Of a DNA stretch of 64,000 nucleotides, positions 8,791 to 17,363 are shown piece after piece. This DNA comes from CAWUEZ02 sp963921355. GTDB taxonomy: Bacteria; Pseudomonadota; Alphaproteobacteria; Thalassobaculales; Thalassobaculaceae. The first letter of the stretch is position 1; each line of letters opens with the position of its first letter. A program made the translations under genes and the position numbers. The notes under the pieces were generated by a model. The model was not told the origin of the DNA. It saw only the letters and a program-made list of their open reading frames with translations, and did no database searches. The stretch spans positions 682,001 through 746,000 of the forward strand of contig OZ001190.1 in assembly GCA_963921355.3 (NCBI GenBank). Direction: 5' to 3'.

Positions 8791-9101
8791 ACGCCTTCCT
8801 GAACCTCTCGACCGAAGAGAAGGTCATGCTGACCGTCGGATTCGCCGGTCAGGCCCTGTTCGCGATGCGCTTCATCATTCAGTGGCTGAAGAGCGAGATC
8901 AACAAACGCAGCGTGATTCCGATCGCGTTCTGGTACTTCTCGATTGCCGGTGGCTCGACCCTGTTCATCTACGCGCTGTGGCGCCAGGATCCGGTGTTCA
9001 TCCTCGGCCAGGCGACCGGGCTGTTCATCTACAGCCGCAATCTCTGGCTGATCCACCGTGAGCGACGGGAAGCGTCGGCCGCAGGTGAAACCCTGCCGTG
9101 A
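8784..9101 (+). CDS. Lipid A biosynthesis N-terminal (LABN) domain membrane protein
   Basis: Integral membrane protein of 105 aa with three hydrophobic segments. The first includes LTVGFAGQALFAMRFIIQW, then IPIAFWYFSIAGGSTLFIY, then DPVFILGQATGLFIYSRN. These match the LABN domain, often encoded next to a GT2 gene of the preceding kind. The molecular role is not established. It is coupled at both ends: it overlaps the GT2 gene by 7 bases and the next gene by 4. The ArnT-like transferase gene that often completes such clusters is absent. Confidence 0.88.
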   Translation: MLDAFLNLSTEEKVMLTVGFAGQALFAMRFIIQWLKSEINKRSVIPIAFWYFSIAGGSTLFIYALWRQDPVFILGQATGLFIYSRNLWLIHRERREASAAGETLP

Positions 9102-10024
9102 CCGCTCCGCGCATCGTCTCCCTGCTGCCCAGCACAACCGAGGTTGTCGCTGCCCTGGGACTGACCGGAAACCTGGTCGGCCGCAGCCACGAGTGCGATT
9201 TCCCGGCCGACGTGGCGGGCGTTCCGGTCCTGACCCGCGCCCGCATCGATCCGGCCAAGCCGTCACGCGCAATCCACAAGGATATCGTGACCTTGATAGA
9301 GCGCGCGCTCTCGGTCTTCAAGGTCGACGCGGAGCGGCTGCGGGCCGTCCGCCCCGACGTGATCCTGACCCAGCACCAGTGCGCCGCTTGTGCAGTCAGC
9401 GATGCCGATCTCGCCGCCGCACTGGCCGAGTGGATCGGGCAGCCGCCGACCGTCGTCTCGCTGGCGCCGGACACCCTGCAGGATGTCTGGGACAGTTTCG
9501 GAACGATCGGCGAGGCCCTCGACCTCGGCTGGGCCGGGCGCGAGATTGCCGAACAGGCCCGCGAACGCACTGCTATCCTGTCGGCGCGGGCCGCCGGGCT
9601 GGAAACGCGCCCCGGCGTCGCCTGCATCGAATGGTTCGACCCGCCGATGGTGGCGGGCAACTGGGTGCCGGAGATGGTTGCCATTGCCGGCGGCGACGCG
9701 GTCCTGGCCGAACCCGGCGCACACTCCGCCTTCACGACCCTGTCGGCGATCGCCAAGGCGGATGCCGACATCATGGTCCTGATGCCCTGCGGCTTCGACC
9801 TGGAAAGAACGGTGAGCGAGGGTCGCGACTTCCTCGCCCGACCGACGATTGCCGGAACCCGTGCCGTGCGCGAGGGGCGCGTGTGGGCGGTGGATGGGCA
9901 CGGCTATTTCAACCGCCCCGGCCCCCGGCTGGTGGCCTCGATCGAGATCCTGGCCGGCATCCTGCACCCCGACGCGTTCAACTTCGCGGGCGAAGGGTCG
10001 ACCTGGCGCCGGATGGCCGACTGA
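9098..10024 (+). CDS. Cobalamin-binding protein, BtuF-like, without signal peptide
   Basis: Protein of 308 aa of the type III periplasmic-binding fold used for vitamin B12 and siderophores. The opening RIVSLLPSTTEVVAALGL is the usual BtuF-like start, and SHECDFP follows. No signal peptide is visible and no transporter genes are adjacent, which is common for the alphaproteobacterial cytosolic branch of this family. That branch may bind corrinoid or another ligand in the cytoplasm (inference). The GTG start at 9098 overlaps the stop of the LABN gene. It abuts the convergent enolase-family gene, stop to stop. Confidence 0.82.
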   Translation: MTAPRIVSLLPSTTEVVAALGLTGNLVGRSHECDFPADVAGVPVLTRARIDPAKPSRAIHKDIVTLIERALSVFKVDAERLRAVRPDVILTQHQCAACAVSDADLAAALAEWIGQPPTVVSLAPDTLQDVWDSFGTIGEALDLGWAGREIAEQARERTAILSARAAGLETRPGVACIEWFDPPMVAGNWVPEMVAIAGGDAVLAEPGAHSAFTTLSAIAKADADIMVLMPCGFDLERTVSEGRDFLARPTIAGTRAVREGRVWAVDGHGYFNRPGPRLVASIEILAGILHPDAFNFAGEGSTWRRMAD

Positions 10025-11116
10025 TCAGGTCACTCGATACTCTTTGATCACCTCGGGATCCGGCTCGGGGCCGACGCCGGGCCCGTCGGGAACCGCAAAG
10101 AACCCGTCGACCGGATCCAGCCAACCGCCGTAAAGCATCGCCTCGGGCGCCACGTAGAAGCGCTCTATCAGGCCCGGATTGGGCATCGCCGCCGCCAGAT
10201 GCAGGGTCGCCAGGAAACCGGGCCCGAAATAGGGCGAGTGTGGCATGACCTGGACGCCCGCCGCCTCGCAGAGCGCGGCCGTCTTGCGGAACTCCGTGAT
10301 GCCGCCGACTTTGGTGACGCTCGGTTGCGCGAAATCGATGGCACCTGCCCGCACCGCCTGGCCGAACATCATGGCGGTGCACCAGTTCTCACCAGCGGCA
10401 ATCGGCACGCCTGTCTCGCGCCGCAGATGGGCCAGCGAGTCGAAATCCTCGGGCGGAAAGATCGGCTCCTCCAGCCAGAACAGATCGTAGGCGTCGAGTT
10501 CGACCGCCATGCGGCGGGCCTCGTCCGGGGTCCAGGGGCAGTTGGTGTCGACCATGATCGGGATGGCGTCGCCGGCCGCCTCCCGTGCAGCGGCGACCTC
10601 GGGCACGGCAACCTCGTGCAGCTTGATGTGGCGATACCCCTCCTCCAGCGACCGGGTAACGTCGGCGGTGACCGCGTCGACATCGCGCAGGATGAACAGG
10701 GATGAATAGGCCGGCAGGCGCGCCGAGAGACTGCCGCCAAGCAGGGTCGCCAGCGGCAGGCCGCTGGCCTTGCCGGCGATGTCCCAAAGCGCCAGATCCA
10801 GACCCGAGATCGCGAAGATCGTGATCCCATGCCGGCCGAACAGGTGCATACGCTGCTGCAGCCGGTGGTTCAGACCGGCGATGTCGGTCGCGTCCTCGCC
10901 GATCACTGCCGGCGCGATCATGTGTTCGACCGCCGCGCTCACCGCCTCCAGGCAGTGATAGGCGAAGGCGTCGCCCCAGCCGACGACACCGGTGTCGGTG
11001 GTGACCTTGACCAGGCAGGTGTCCAGCTGCGCCCAGCTGCCGGCCCAGGGGCCCCCTGCGGCGGCGGCGGTGAACGGAATGCGCAGCGGAATGGCCTCGA
11101 CGGCAGCGATCTTCAT
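10025..11116 (-). CDS. Mandelate racemase/muconate lactonizing enzyme family protein (enolase superfamily)
   Basis: Metal-dependent enzyme of 363 aa that abstracts a proton alpha to a carboxylate, acting as racemase, dehydratase or cycloisomerase. Metal ligands sit in MVDTN, WLEEP and AAGEN at the ends of the barrel strands. On the second strand the usual K-x-K is K-x-H (HIKLHE), and the later base could be the His in MPHSPYFGPG. This pattern does not let me name a substrate. The ATG at 11116 has a CCGGAGGA ribosome site. It diverges from gloB. Confidence 0.87.
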   Translation of the reverse strand: MKIAAVEAIPLRIPFTAAAAGGPWAGSWAQLDTCLVKVTTDTGVVGWGDAFAYHCLEAVSAAVEHMIAPAVIGEDATDIAGLNHRLQQRMHLFGRHGITIFAISGLDLALWDIAGKASGLPLATLLGGSLSARLPAYSSLFILRDVDAVTADVTRSLEEGYRHIKLHEVAVPEVAAAREAAGDAIPIMVDTNCPWTPDEARRMAVELDAYDLFWLEEPIFPPEDFDSLAHLRRETGVPIAAGENWCTAMMFGQAVRAGAIDFAQPSVTKVGGITEFRKTAALCEAAGVQVMPHSPYFGPGFLATLHLAAAMPNPGLIERFYVAPEAMLYGGWLDPVDGFFAVPDGPGVGPEPDPEVIKEYRVT

Positions 11117-11256
11117 AGGGTCCTCCGGACGCAGGGAATGGTGCGGGATCGGCGTTGGTGACGTCTGGATGTTAGTGCTAGTTTCAGCGGCGTTGTCGAC
11201 CCCCGCGTCGACGCTCACATGCTCCCACCGATCGCAAGCCCGCGAGGAGTCCGCCG

Positions 11257-12027
11257 ATGGCACCGCTCGACATCGTTCTCGTTCCGGCCCTGTCCGACAA
11301 CTACGTCTACCTGCTGCACGACCAGGCAACCGGCGCCACCGCCGTGGTCGATCCGGGCGAGGCGGCCCCGGTCGAGGCGGCATTGGCGGAGCGCGGCTGG
11401 ACGCTGACGCACATCCTCAACAGCCATCACCATGCCGACCATATCGACGGCAACACCGCGCTGAAGACCAAGTACAACGCCACGCTGGTCGGCCCGAAGG
11501 CCGAGGCCGCGCGGATCGACGACATGGACGTCACCGTCGCCGAGGGTGACAGCTACGATTTCGCCGGTCACGCCGCGGCCGTCTACGAGACTCCGGGCCA
11601 CACCTCGGGACACATCGCGTTCTATTTCGCCGACAGCGATGCGCTGTTCTGCGGCGATACCCTGTTCGCGCTCGGCTGCGGGCGGATGTTCGAAGGCACG
11701 CCGGAGCAGTTCTGGACGTCACTGTCGAAACTGCGGGATCTTCCCGATGCCACCCGGGTTTATTGCGGCCACGAATACACCAGTTCCAATGCCAAATTCG
11801 CCCTGTCGATCGACGGCGACAATCCGGCCCTGAAGGCCCGGGCCGACGAGATCGAGCGACTGCGGGCCGACGGTCAGCCGACGGTGCCTTCGCTGCTGGG
11901 CCAGGAGAAGGCGATCAACCCGTTCCTGCGGGCCGACGATCCAGCGATCGCCGCCGCCGTCGGCAAGGCCGGCGAGGCGCCGGTGGCCGTCTTCGCCGCC
12001 ATCCGCCAGGGCAAGGACAATTTCTGA
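11257..12027 (+). CDS. gloB: Hydroxyacylglutathione hydrolase (glyoxalase II)
   Basis: Metallo-beta-lactamase-fold hydrolase of 256 aa that splits S-D-lactoylglutathione in methylglyoxal detoxification. The binuclear metal motif is HHHADH at residues 57-62. Later ligands are in ETPGHTSGH, LFCGDTLF and YCGHEYT. The C-terminal substrate-binding helices (VPSLLGQEKAINPFLRAD) are typical of true glyoxalase II. A glutathione S-transferase follows 34 bases on, so the two glutathione functions probably share an operon. Confidence 0.95.
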   Translation: MAPLDIVLVPALSDNYVYLLHDQATGATAVVDPGEAAPVEAALAERGWTLTHILNSHHHADHIDGNTALKTKYNATLVGPKAEAARIDDMDVTVAEGDSYDFAGHAAAVYETPGHTSGHIAFYFADSDALFCGDTLFALGCGRMFEGTPEQFWTSLSKLRDLPDATRVYCGHEYTSSNAKFALSIDGDNPALKARADEIERLRADGQPTVPSLLGQEKAINPFLRADDPAIAAAVGKAGEAPVAVFAAIRQGKDNF

Positions 12028-12061
12028 ACCCGCGTTCCAACCCGTCTGAGGATTCCCCCCC

Positions 12062-12673
12062 ATGAAGCTGCTGCATGCGCCCGCGTCCCCTTATGTCCGC
12101 AAGGTCATGGTGATGGTGCACGAGACCGGTCTGGCCGATCGCATCGACATCGCGACCGTCGCCACGGCCCCGGCTCAGCCCCATGAAGACGTCGCCAAGG
12201 CGAACCCGGTCAAGAAGATCCCGGCCCTGATCGACGCCGACGGGTTCGCGCATTTCGACTCGCCGGTGATCTGCGAGTACCTGGACAGCCAGCACTCGGG
12301 CCCGAAGATGTTTCCCGAGGTCGGCCCCGCCCGCTGGGAGGCCCTGCGCCTGCAGGCCGCCGCCGACGGCCTGCTCGATGCCGCCCTGCTGGTGATCTAC
12401 GAGGGGCGCATCCGCCCCGAGGAGCTGCACTTCCAGCCCTGGCTCGACGCCCAGAACGGCAAGATCGACGGCGCACTCGACGCGTTTGAAGGCTGGTCCG
12501 GATCGTTCGGTGACCGGGTGGATATCGGCACGATCGCGGTCGCCTGCGCGCTCGGCTATCTGGATTTCCGCTTCCCGCAGAAGGACTGGCGCAGCAGCCG
12601 CCCGACCCTGGCCAAATGGTACGAGAGCTTCGCCGCCCGGCCGTCGATGCAGGCTACCCAGCCGGTCGGATGA
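12062..12673 (+). CDS. Glutathione S-transferase family protein
   Basis: Protein of 203 aa with the two-domain GST fold. An N-terminal thioredoxin-like part begins MKLLHAPASPYVRKVMVMVH and has NPVKKIPALIDADG, the cis-proline region. It is followed by the glutathione-contacting FDSPVICEYLDSQH. The all-helical C-terminal domain follows. It is probably a detoxification or isomerase-type GST; the class is not clear. It is encoded between gloB and a DUF985 gene, and overlaps the latter by 4 bases. Confidence 0.93.
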   Translation: MKLLHAPASPYVRKVMVMVHETGLADRIDIATVATAPAQPHEDVAKANPVKKIPALIDADGFAHFDSPVICEYLDSQHSGPKMFPEVGPARWEALRLQAAADGLLDAALLVIYEGRIRPEELHFQPWLDAQNGKIDGALDAFEGWSGSFGDRVDIGTIAVACALGYLDFRFPQKDWRSSRPTLAKWYESFAARPSMQATQPVG

Positions 12674-13125
12674 GCCTGCCCGTCGAGGCGGCCCGTCTGG
12701 TCGAGACCCTCGGGCTGCAGGCCCATCCCGAGGGCGGCTGGTATCGAGAGACGTTCAGGGATCCCGCGAGCGACGGCGGTCGAAGCGCGGTGACCCAGAT
12801 CTACTATCTGCTGAGCGTCGGTGAGCTCTCGGCCTGGCACCGGGTCACCGACGCGACCGAGATCTGGCACCACTATGCCGGCGCGCCGCTGGCGCTGACC
12901 CTGTCGCCGAACGGTCACGACGCCGAGGCCCATACCCTCGGCAGTGACGTTCTGTCTGGTCAGAAGCCGCATGTGGTCGTGCCGCCGAACTGGTGGCAGA
13001 CCGCGGAAAGCCTGGGCGCCTGGACGCTTTGCGGCTGCACCGTGGCGCCAGGGTTCTCGTTCGACGGGTTCGAGATGGCCCCCCCGGACTGGCGGCCAAC
13101 CCCAAGGGCATCCGGTCCACGGTGA
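12670..13125 (+). CDS. Cupin superfamily protein, DUF985 family
   Basis: Protein of 151 aa with the DUF985 double-stranded beta-helix fold. Recognisable pieces are HPEGGWYRETFRD, IYYLLSVGELSAWHRV, EIWHHYAGAPL and VVPPNWWQTAES. The conserved His residues could hold a metal, but no enzymatic role is established for the family. The ATG at 12670 sits in ATGA over the GST stop, a clear coupling. It ends with one base shared with the OYE gene. Confidence 0.9.
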   Translation: MSLPVEAARLVETLGLQAHPEGGWYRETFRDPASDGGRSAVTQIYYLLSVGELSAWHRVTDATEIWHHYAGAPLALTLSPNGHDAEAHTLGSDVLSGQKPHVVVPPNWWQTAESLGAWTLCGCTVAPGFSFDGFEMAPPDWRPTPRASGPR

Positions 13126-14324
13126 TGACCGACGGCCACCGGGCACTGTTTCAGCCTCTGGAACTGCCCTGCGGCGCGGTTCTGAAGAACCGCATCGCGA
13201 AGTCGGCGATGTCGGACTCGCTGGCGGACGGTACCGGGCATCCGACAGCCGCTCAGATCGACCTCTACCGGCAATGGGCGGAAGGCGGCGCCGCCCTGAC
13301 GATCATCGGGGAGGTCCAGGGCAACCCGGCCTTCGCCGAGAAGCCCGGCAACCTCGTCCTCGACGAAAAGGCGGACCCGGCACCGTTCAAGGCACTCGCG
13401 GCAGCCGGCTCGGCGCATGACACCCAGATCTGGATGCAGCTCGGGCACGCGGGCGCGATGGCCTATCCACCGACCAGCACGCCCAAGGGGCCGAGTGCCC
13501 TGGATCTGCCCGGGTTGCGCTGCGAGGCCCTCACCCCGGCGGAGATCCGGGCGCTGCCCGCGGCCTTCGCCCGCACCGCCCGGCTGGCCCGGGACCTCGG
13601 CTTCGGCGGTGTCCAGGTCCATGCCGCGCACGGCTTTCTGCTCAGCCAGTTTCTCTCGCCGCTGTTCAACACGCGGGGTGACGGGTACGGCAGCACCATC
13701 GCCGGACGAATGCGGCTGCTCCTGGAGGTGATCCAGGCGGTTCGCGCGGCGGTCGGTCCCGCCTATCCGATCGGCGTGAAGTTGAACTCGACCGACCAGC
13801 TGGAGGGCGGCCTGAACGAAGCGGACGCCCTCAGCGTCGTCGCGGCCCTGGAGGAAACGGGCGTCGACCTGATCGACATCAGCGGCGGCACCTACTTCCC
13901 CGGCGCCCGGTCCGCTTCTGACAACGCCGGAAAAGGGCCGTACTTCCTCAGCTTCGCGACGCGGGCACGCCGGGTGACGACGAAGCCCCTGATGCTGACC
14001 GGCGGGTTCAAGACGCTGAAACAGTGCGCGGACGCGATCGCAGAAGGCGCGTGCGACGTCGTCGGTCTCGCCCGCGCGCTGGCGCTGGAGCCGTCGCTGC
14101 CGACCCTGTGGCAGTCGGGCCGGCTGTCCGAGCCGGCGTTTCCCCGCTTCACCGATCCGCCCGAAGGAGGCGTCACCGCCTGGTACACGATGCGCCTCAC
14201 GGAAATCGGCGAGGGTCGTGAAGGCTTGACCGCAACCGACATCGACCGGGCCATACAGGAATACGAGGCCCGCGACCAGGAGCGGACCACGACCTGGCTA
14301 CAACACTTCCCGAAGCCGGTCTGA
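13125..14324 (+). CDS. NADH:flavin oxidoreductase, Old Yellow Enzyme family
   Basis: FMN-binding TIM-barrel enzyme of 399 aa that reduces activated C=C bonds with NAD(P)H. LFQPLELPCGAVLKNRI opens the barrel, QLGHAGAMAYPPT and VQVHAAHGFLLSQFLSP are the substrate and FMN motifs, and ISGGTYFPG and MLTGGFKT complete the phosphate site. There is no C-terminal FeS/FAD half, so it is a short OYE rather than a dienoyl-CoA reductase. ATG at 13125 is used; GTG at 13122 is equally possible. It is the last gene of the run that starts with gloB. Confidence 0.92.
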   Translation: MTDGHRALFQPLELPCGAVLKNRIAKSAMSDSLADGTGHPTAAQIDLYRQWAEGGAALTIIGEVQGNPAFAEKPGNLVLDEKADPAPFKALAAAGSAHDTQIWMQLGHAGAMAYPPTSTPKGPSALDLPGLRCEALTPAEIRALPAAFARTARLARDLGFGGVQVHAAHGFLLSQFLSPLFNTRGDGYGSTIAGRMRLLLEVIQAVRAAVGPAYPIGVKLNSTDQLEGGLNEADALSVVAALEETGVDLIDISGGTYFPGARSASDNAGKGPYFLSFATRARRVTTKPLMLTGGFKTLKQCADAIAEGACDVVGLARALALEPSLPTLWQSGRLSEPAFPRFTDPPEGGVTAWYTMRLTEIGEGREGLTATDIDRAIQEYEARDQERTTTWLQHFPKPV

Positions 14325-14442
14325 CGCCGCCGCCTCTGTGATCGCACCCAACCCGGCCCCGGGCCTCCGCCCTTGCGACCGGCGCATCCAGACGAAACAA
14401 TCGCCTCCGAAACAATCACCATTCGCCCCGGGAGAGCGCGCA

Positions 14443-14865
14443 ATGAGCCACCGCCGCTTGCGCAAGTTCAACACCCGCGACACCTATCCCGACCAGACGC
14501 TGGACAACGATCTGTGCCAGGCCGTCGTCGCCAACGGCACGGTCTACCTGCGCGGCCAGGTCGGTACCGATTTCGACGGAACCCTGGTCGGCGGAGACGA
14601 CCCCGCGGCCCAGGCCGATCAGGCCATGCGCAATGTCGATACCCTCTTGCGCGAGGCCGGCGCGCGGCTCGACGATGTGGTCAAGATCACGATCTACATC
14701 ACCGATCGTGCTCACCGCGAGCCGGTCTACCGGACCGTCGGGCGTTGGCTGAAGGGCGTCTACCCGGTGTCGACCGGGCTCATTGTTGCCGGCCTCGCCA
14801 AGCCCGAATGGCTGATGGAGATCGACGTTGTGGCGGTGATCCCGACGGACCGTTCAGAGCCCTAG
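14443..14865 (+). CDS. RidA/YjgF family protein
   Basis: Protein of 140 aa of the RidA family, whose archetype hydrolyses reactive enamine/imine intermediates. LDNDLCQAVVANGTVYLRGQ and LDDVVKITIYITD are family features. The Arg that binds the substrate carboxylate in RidA (in the sequence around VPR/E near the C-terminus) is not evident here: the end reads EWLMEIDVVAVIP. It may therefore belong to a divergent subfamily without the archetypal activity. A cupin gene follows 23 bases later. Confidence 0.87.
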   Translation: MSHRRLRKFNTRDTYPDQTLDNDLCQAVVANGTVYLRGQVGTDFDGTLVGGDDPAAQADQAMRNVDTLLREAGARLDDVVKITIYITDRAHREPVYRTVGRWLKGVYPVSTGLIVAGLAKPEWLMEIDVVAVIPTDRSEP

Positions 14866-14888
14866 CCGGGACCCGCGAGGAGGAGTCG

Positions 14889-15260
14889 ATGACCGCCCAT
14901 ACACCGAACGCCGCCGCCCACGCCGGCCTGGACGCGCTGGCATCGCGCTATGTCGATGTCGACACCCTGCCGTGGGAGCCCACCCCCTATCCGGGCGTCG
15001 AATGGAAGGTCCTGCTGCGCGACGAGGACAGCGGCCTGCTCACCGCCCTGTTCAAATGGGCCCCGGGATCAGAGCTGCCGCTGCACGAGCATACCGAGAT
15101 CGAGCAGACCTTCGTGCTCGAGGGCTCGATCGAGGACGAGGAGGGAGAGGTCACGGCCGGCAATTTCGTCTGGCGGCCGGCCGGGTCGCGCCACGTCGCG
15201 CGCTCGCGCAATGGTGCGGTGCTGCTCGGCACCTTCCTGCGGCCCAACAAGTTCTTCTGA
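14889..15260 (+). CDS. Cupin domain protein, ChrR-like
   Basis: Single-domain cupin of 123 aa. Motif 1 is PLHEHTEIEQTFVLEG with two His and a Glu for metal binding, and motif 2 is WRPAGSRHVARSRNG. The sequence resembles the cupin half of ChrR anti-sigma factors, but the N-terminal zinc domain of ChrR is missing. A dioxygenase-like or sensory role is possible. It is preceded by an AGGAG site and lies 7 bases from the end of the convergent PanE-like gene. Confidence 0.82.
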   Translation: MTAHTPNAAAHAGLDALASRYVDVDTLPWEPTPYPGVEWKVLLRDEDSGLLTALFKWAPGSELPLHEHTEIEQTFVLEGSIEDEEGEVTAGNFVWRPAGSRHVARSRNGAVLLGTFLRPNKFF

Positions 15261-15267
15261 CGCACGA

Positions 15268-16239
15268 TCAAGCTGCGGATTGCCGGGCCTTTTCGCGCAA
15301 CAGGGCCGAGACCGTATCCAGCACCGGAGTGACGATCCCGGCGGCGCGGGCGAAATCCTGGACGACGGTCACGATGCCGTCGACTTCCATCGGCCGGCCA
15401 AGATCCCAATCCTGCAGCATCGACGAGCGGTGGGCCGACCGCCGGGCCGGATCGCTCTGGCCCGCCTCGTCGATCTCGACTTCGATGCCGTGGGCGCCGG
15501 CGACCGCCTGGGCCTCGCGCATGATCGCGAGCGTCACTGCCAGGGTCTCCGGATTCTCGGCCATCGCCCGTTCGGTGGCACCGGTCAGCACCCCCAGCGG
15601 CGAGCGCGAGATGTTGACCAGCAGCTTGCTCCAGATCGCGTGACGAATGTTGGAGGTAACCGGTGCTTCCATGCCCGCCGCTTCGAACGCGTCGGCGATA
15701 GCCCGCAAACGGTCACTGGCCTCGCCGTCCGGTTCGCCCATGGCGAAGCTCCCGGGCCGGGGGGCGTTGTGGCGCACCGTGCCCGGCTCGACAACCTCAC
15801 TCGGGCAGTCGATGACGCACCCGATGGCGCGGTCGGGGCCGATCCCGGTCCACAACCGTCCGTTCGGATCGATCCGTTCGATCGCCGTCTCGTCGGCCCC
15901 CGAACGGCGGTGATTGTACCACCAGGGAATGCCGTTCATCGCGCAGACCATCGGGGTCTCGGCTCCGAGCAGCGGGACAGCCGCGGCGGCAATCGCCGGC
16001 AGCGAGGGACCCTTGGCGGTCACCACCACGGCATCGGCGGTGCCGAGATCGTCGGCCCGGTCACTGGCCTCGACCGGAACGGTCCAACGCTCTCCCCGGC
16101 TTTCCACGGTGAGGCCCCGCTCCCGCATGGCGGCGAGATGGGCGCCGCGGGCGAGGACGGCGACGGATGTTCCGGCCCGCGCGAGATGTCCGGCGATGAA
16201 CCCGCCGACCGCGCCGGCTCCGACCACGGCAATCCGCAT
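15268..16239 (-). CDS. 2-dehydropantoate 2-reductase family protein (PanE/ApbA type)
   Basis: NADP-dependent reductase of 323 aa. The Rossmann motif MRIAVVGAGAVGGFIAGHL is at the start. The catalytic Lys and Asn of the family are seen in VTAKGPSLPA and CAMNGIPWW, and the helical C-terminal domain begins IRHAIWSKLLVN. GIPWWYNHR is typical of the PanE-like paralogues of Alphaproteobacteria whose substrate is not proven to be ketopantoate. The start is ATG at 16239, since the longer frame upstream would delay the Rossmann motif by 37 residues. Confidence 0.88.
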   Translation of the reverse strand: MRIAVVGAGAVGGFIAGHLARAGTSVAVLARGAHLAAMRERGLTVESRGERWTVPVEASDRADDLGTADAVVVTAKGPSLPAIAAAAVPLLGAETPMVCAMNGIPWWYNHRRSGADETAIERIDPNGRLWTGIGPDRAIGCVIDCPSEVVEPGTVRHNAPRPGSFAMGEPDGEASDRLRAIADAFEAAGMEAPVTSNIRHAIWSKLLVNISRSPLGVLTGATERAMAENPETLAVTLAIMREAQAVAGAHGIEVEIDEAGQSDPARRSAHRSSMLQDWDLGRPMEVDGIVTVVQDFARAAGIVTPVLDTVSALLREKARQSAA

Positions 16240-16343
16240 ACTGTCCCCCGCTTTCCCCGGCCGCCTTCCTGGCCTCGTTGTCGATATAAGGCCCGCGGTA
16301 TAGCGTTTCACCCAGTGCCTGTCGCGACCGTTCGGAGGGTCTC

Positions 16344-17018
16344 GTGACATTTTCCCTGATTGCCCGGTGCACGATCATCGGGGCGTTCGGCGTGGCCGTG
16401 ACGTCGTCCTCGACCGCGGTCGCCGCCCGGTGCGCGTTCGCCCGCGCCAAGGTCGGCGCGGTGGCAACCCAGAACATCACGGACCCCCGGCTTGGCCCGC
16501 AGGGCCTGGATCTGATGGCGGGAGGGCTGCCGGCCACGACGGCCCTCCAGCGGCTGATCCAGACGACGCCCGACATCGGCTACCGCCAGTTGGCGCTGAT
16601 CGACATCGAAGGCGGGACGGCCTCGTTCAGCGGCAAACGGACCCTCGGCGAGCACGCGACCGCGGAGGGGGTGAACTGCGTCGCGGCCAGCAATCTGCTG
16701 GCCGGCCCGCACGTGCCGTCCGCCATGGTCCATGCCTATGAGACCAGCGAGCACCGGCCGTTCGGCGACCGCCTGATCGGCGCCCTGTATGCGGGTCTTG
16801 GGGCCGGCGGCGAGGCGGGTCCGGTGAAGTCCGCGGGCCTGGTGATCCATTCCGACGTCTCCTGGCCGATCGCTGACCTGCGTGTCGACTACGACGACGA
16901 TCCGGTCGCAGCCCTGGCCGCCTTGTGGGAGCGCTGGAAACCGGAGATGAACGCCTATGTCACCCGAGCCCTGGATCCGGCCAGCGCCCCCAGCTACGGC
17001 GTCCCCGGAGACCCCTGA
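16344..17018 (+). CDS. DUF1028 family protein (Ntn-hydrolase-like)
   Basis: Protein of 224 aa. The start TFSLIARC, followed by GAFGVAVTSSSTAV and VGAVATQNITDPRLG, is diagnostic of DUF1028, which has an Ntn-hydrolase-like fold. The family is often linked with peptidases or allantoin-type metabolism; its reaction is not established. The start is GTG at 16344. No operon partner: the PanE-like gene diverges and bfd follows after 144 bases. Confidence 0.87.
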   Translation: MTFSLIARCTIIGAFGVAVTSSSTAVAARCAFARAKVGAVATQNITDPRLGPQGLDLMAGGLPATTALQRLIQTTPDIGYRQLALIDIEGGTASFSGKRTLGEHATAEGVNCVAASNLLAGPHVPSAMVHAYETSEHRPFGDRLIGALYAGLGAGGEAGPVKSAGLVIHSDVSWPIADLRVDYDDDPVAALAALWERWKPEMNAYVTRALDPASAPSYGVPGDP

Positions 17019-17110
17019 AATCCACTCCCCGCCCGTGTCTGGCACGGCTTCTGCCGTGCTGTCTCCAGAACTTGATCTGGCTCAATGACAGGGTCCGTAT
17101 ATCCCGCTAT

Positions 17111-17125
17111 TGACAGTCATTCTCA
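17111..17125. promoter_or_regulatory. Candidate iron-responsive operator (TGA-N9-TCA) upstream of bfd
   Basis: TGACAGTCATTCTCA fits the core TGA-N9-TCA described for RirA iron-responsive operators of Alphaproteobacteria. It is 37 bases upstream of the bfd start. Bfd is commonly induced by iron limitation, which makes the site sensible, but the core is only six fixed bases. Confidence 0.35.
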
Positions 17126-17162
17126 TTAGCAGGATGGTGGCGACGACGCATCGGGAGTGACC

Positions 17163-17363
17163 ATGTATATCTGCATTTGCAACGCGCTGAACTGTGGCGC
17201 CGTCGGCCAGGCGATCGATGACGGTGCGGCGACCCCGGCCCAGGTTTACAAGGCTTTGGGCGCGGCTCCGCAATGCGGAAAGTGCAAGGACATCATCCGC
17301 GAGTTGCTGGACGAGCGGCAGGCTGCCGCCGGCGGCGCGGAACTCGAACCTGCCTACGCCTGA
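17163..17363 (+). CDS. bfd: Bacterioferritin-associated ferredoxin
   Basis: [2Fe-2S] protein of 66 aa that passes electrons to bacterioferritin to mobilise stored iron. The cluster ligands Cys4, Cys6, Cys38 and Cys41 give the Bfd pattern C-x-C-x31-C-x2-C. The start MYICICNALN is typical. A GTG six bases earlier is possible, but ATG at 17163 puts the cysteines at the usual positions. The bacterioferritin gene lies 0.8 kb downstream on the same strand, with a hydrolase gene in between on the opposite strand. The stop overlaps that hydrolase gene by 10 bases. Confidence 0.95.
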   Translation: MYICICNALNCGAVGQAIDDGAATPAQVYKALGAAPQCGKCKDIIRELLDERQAAAGGAELEPAYA

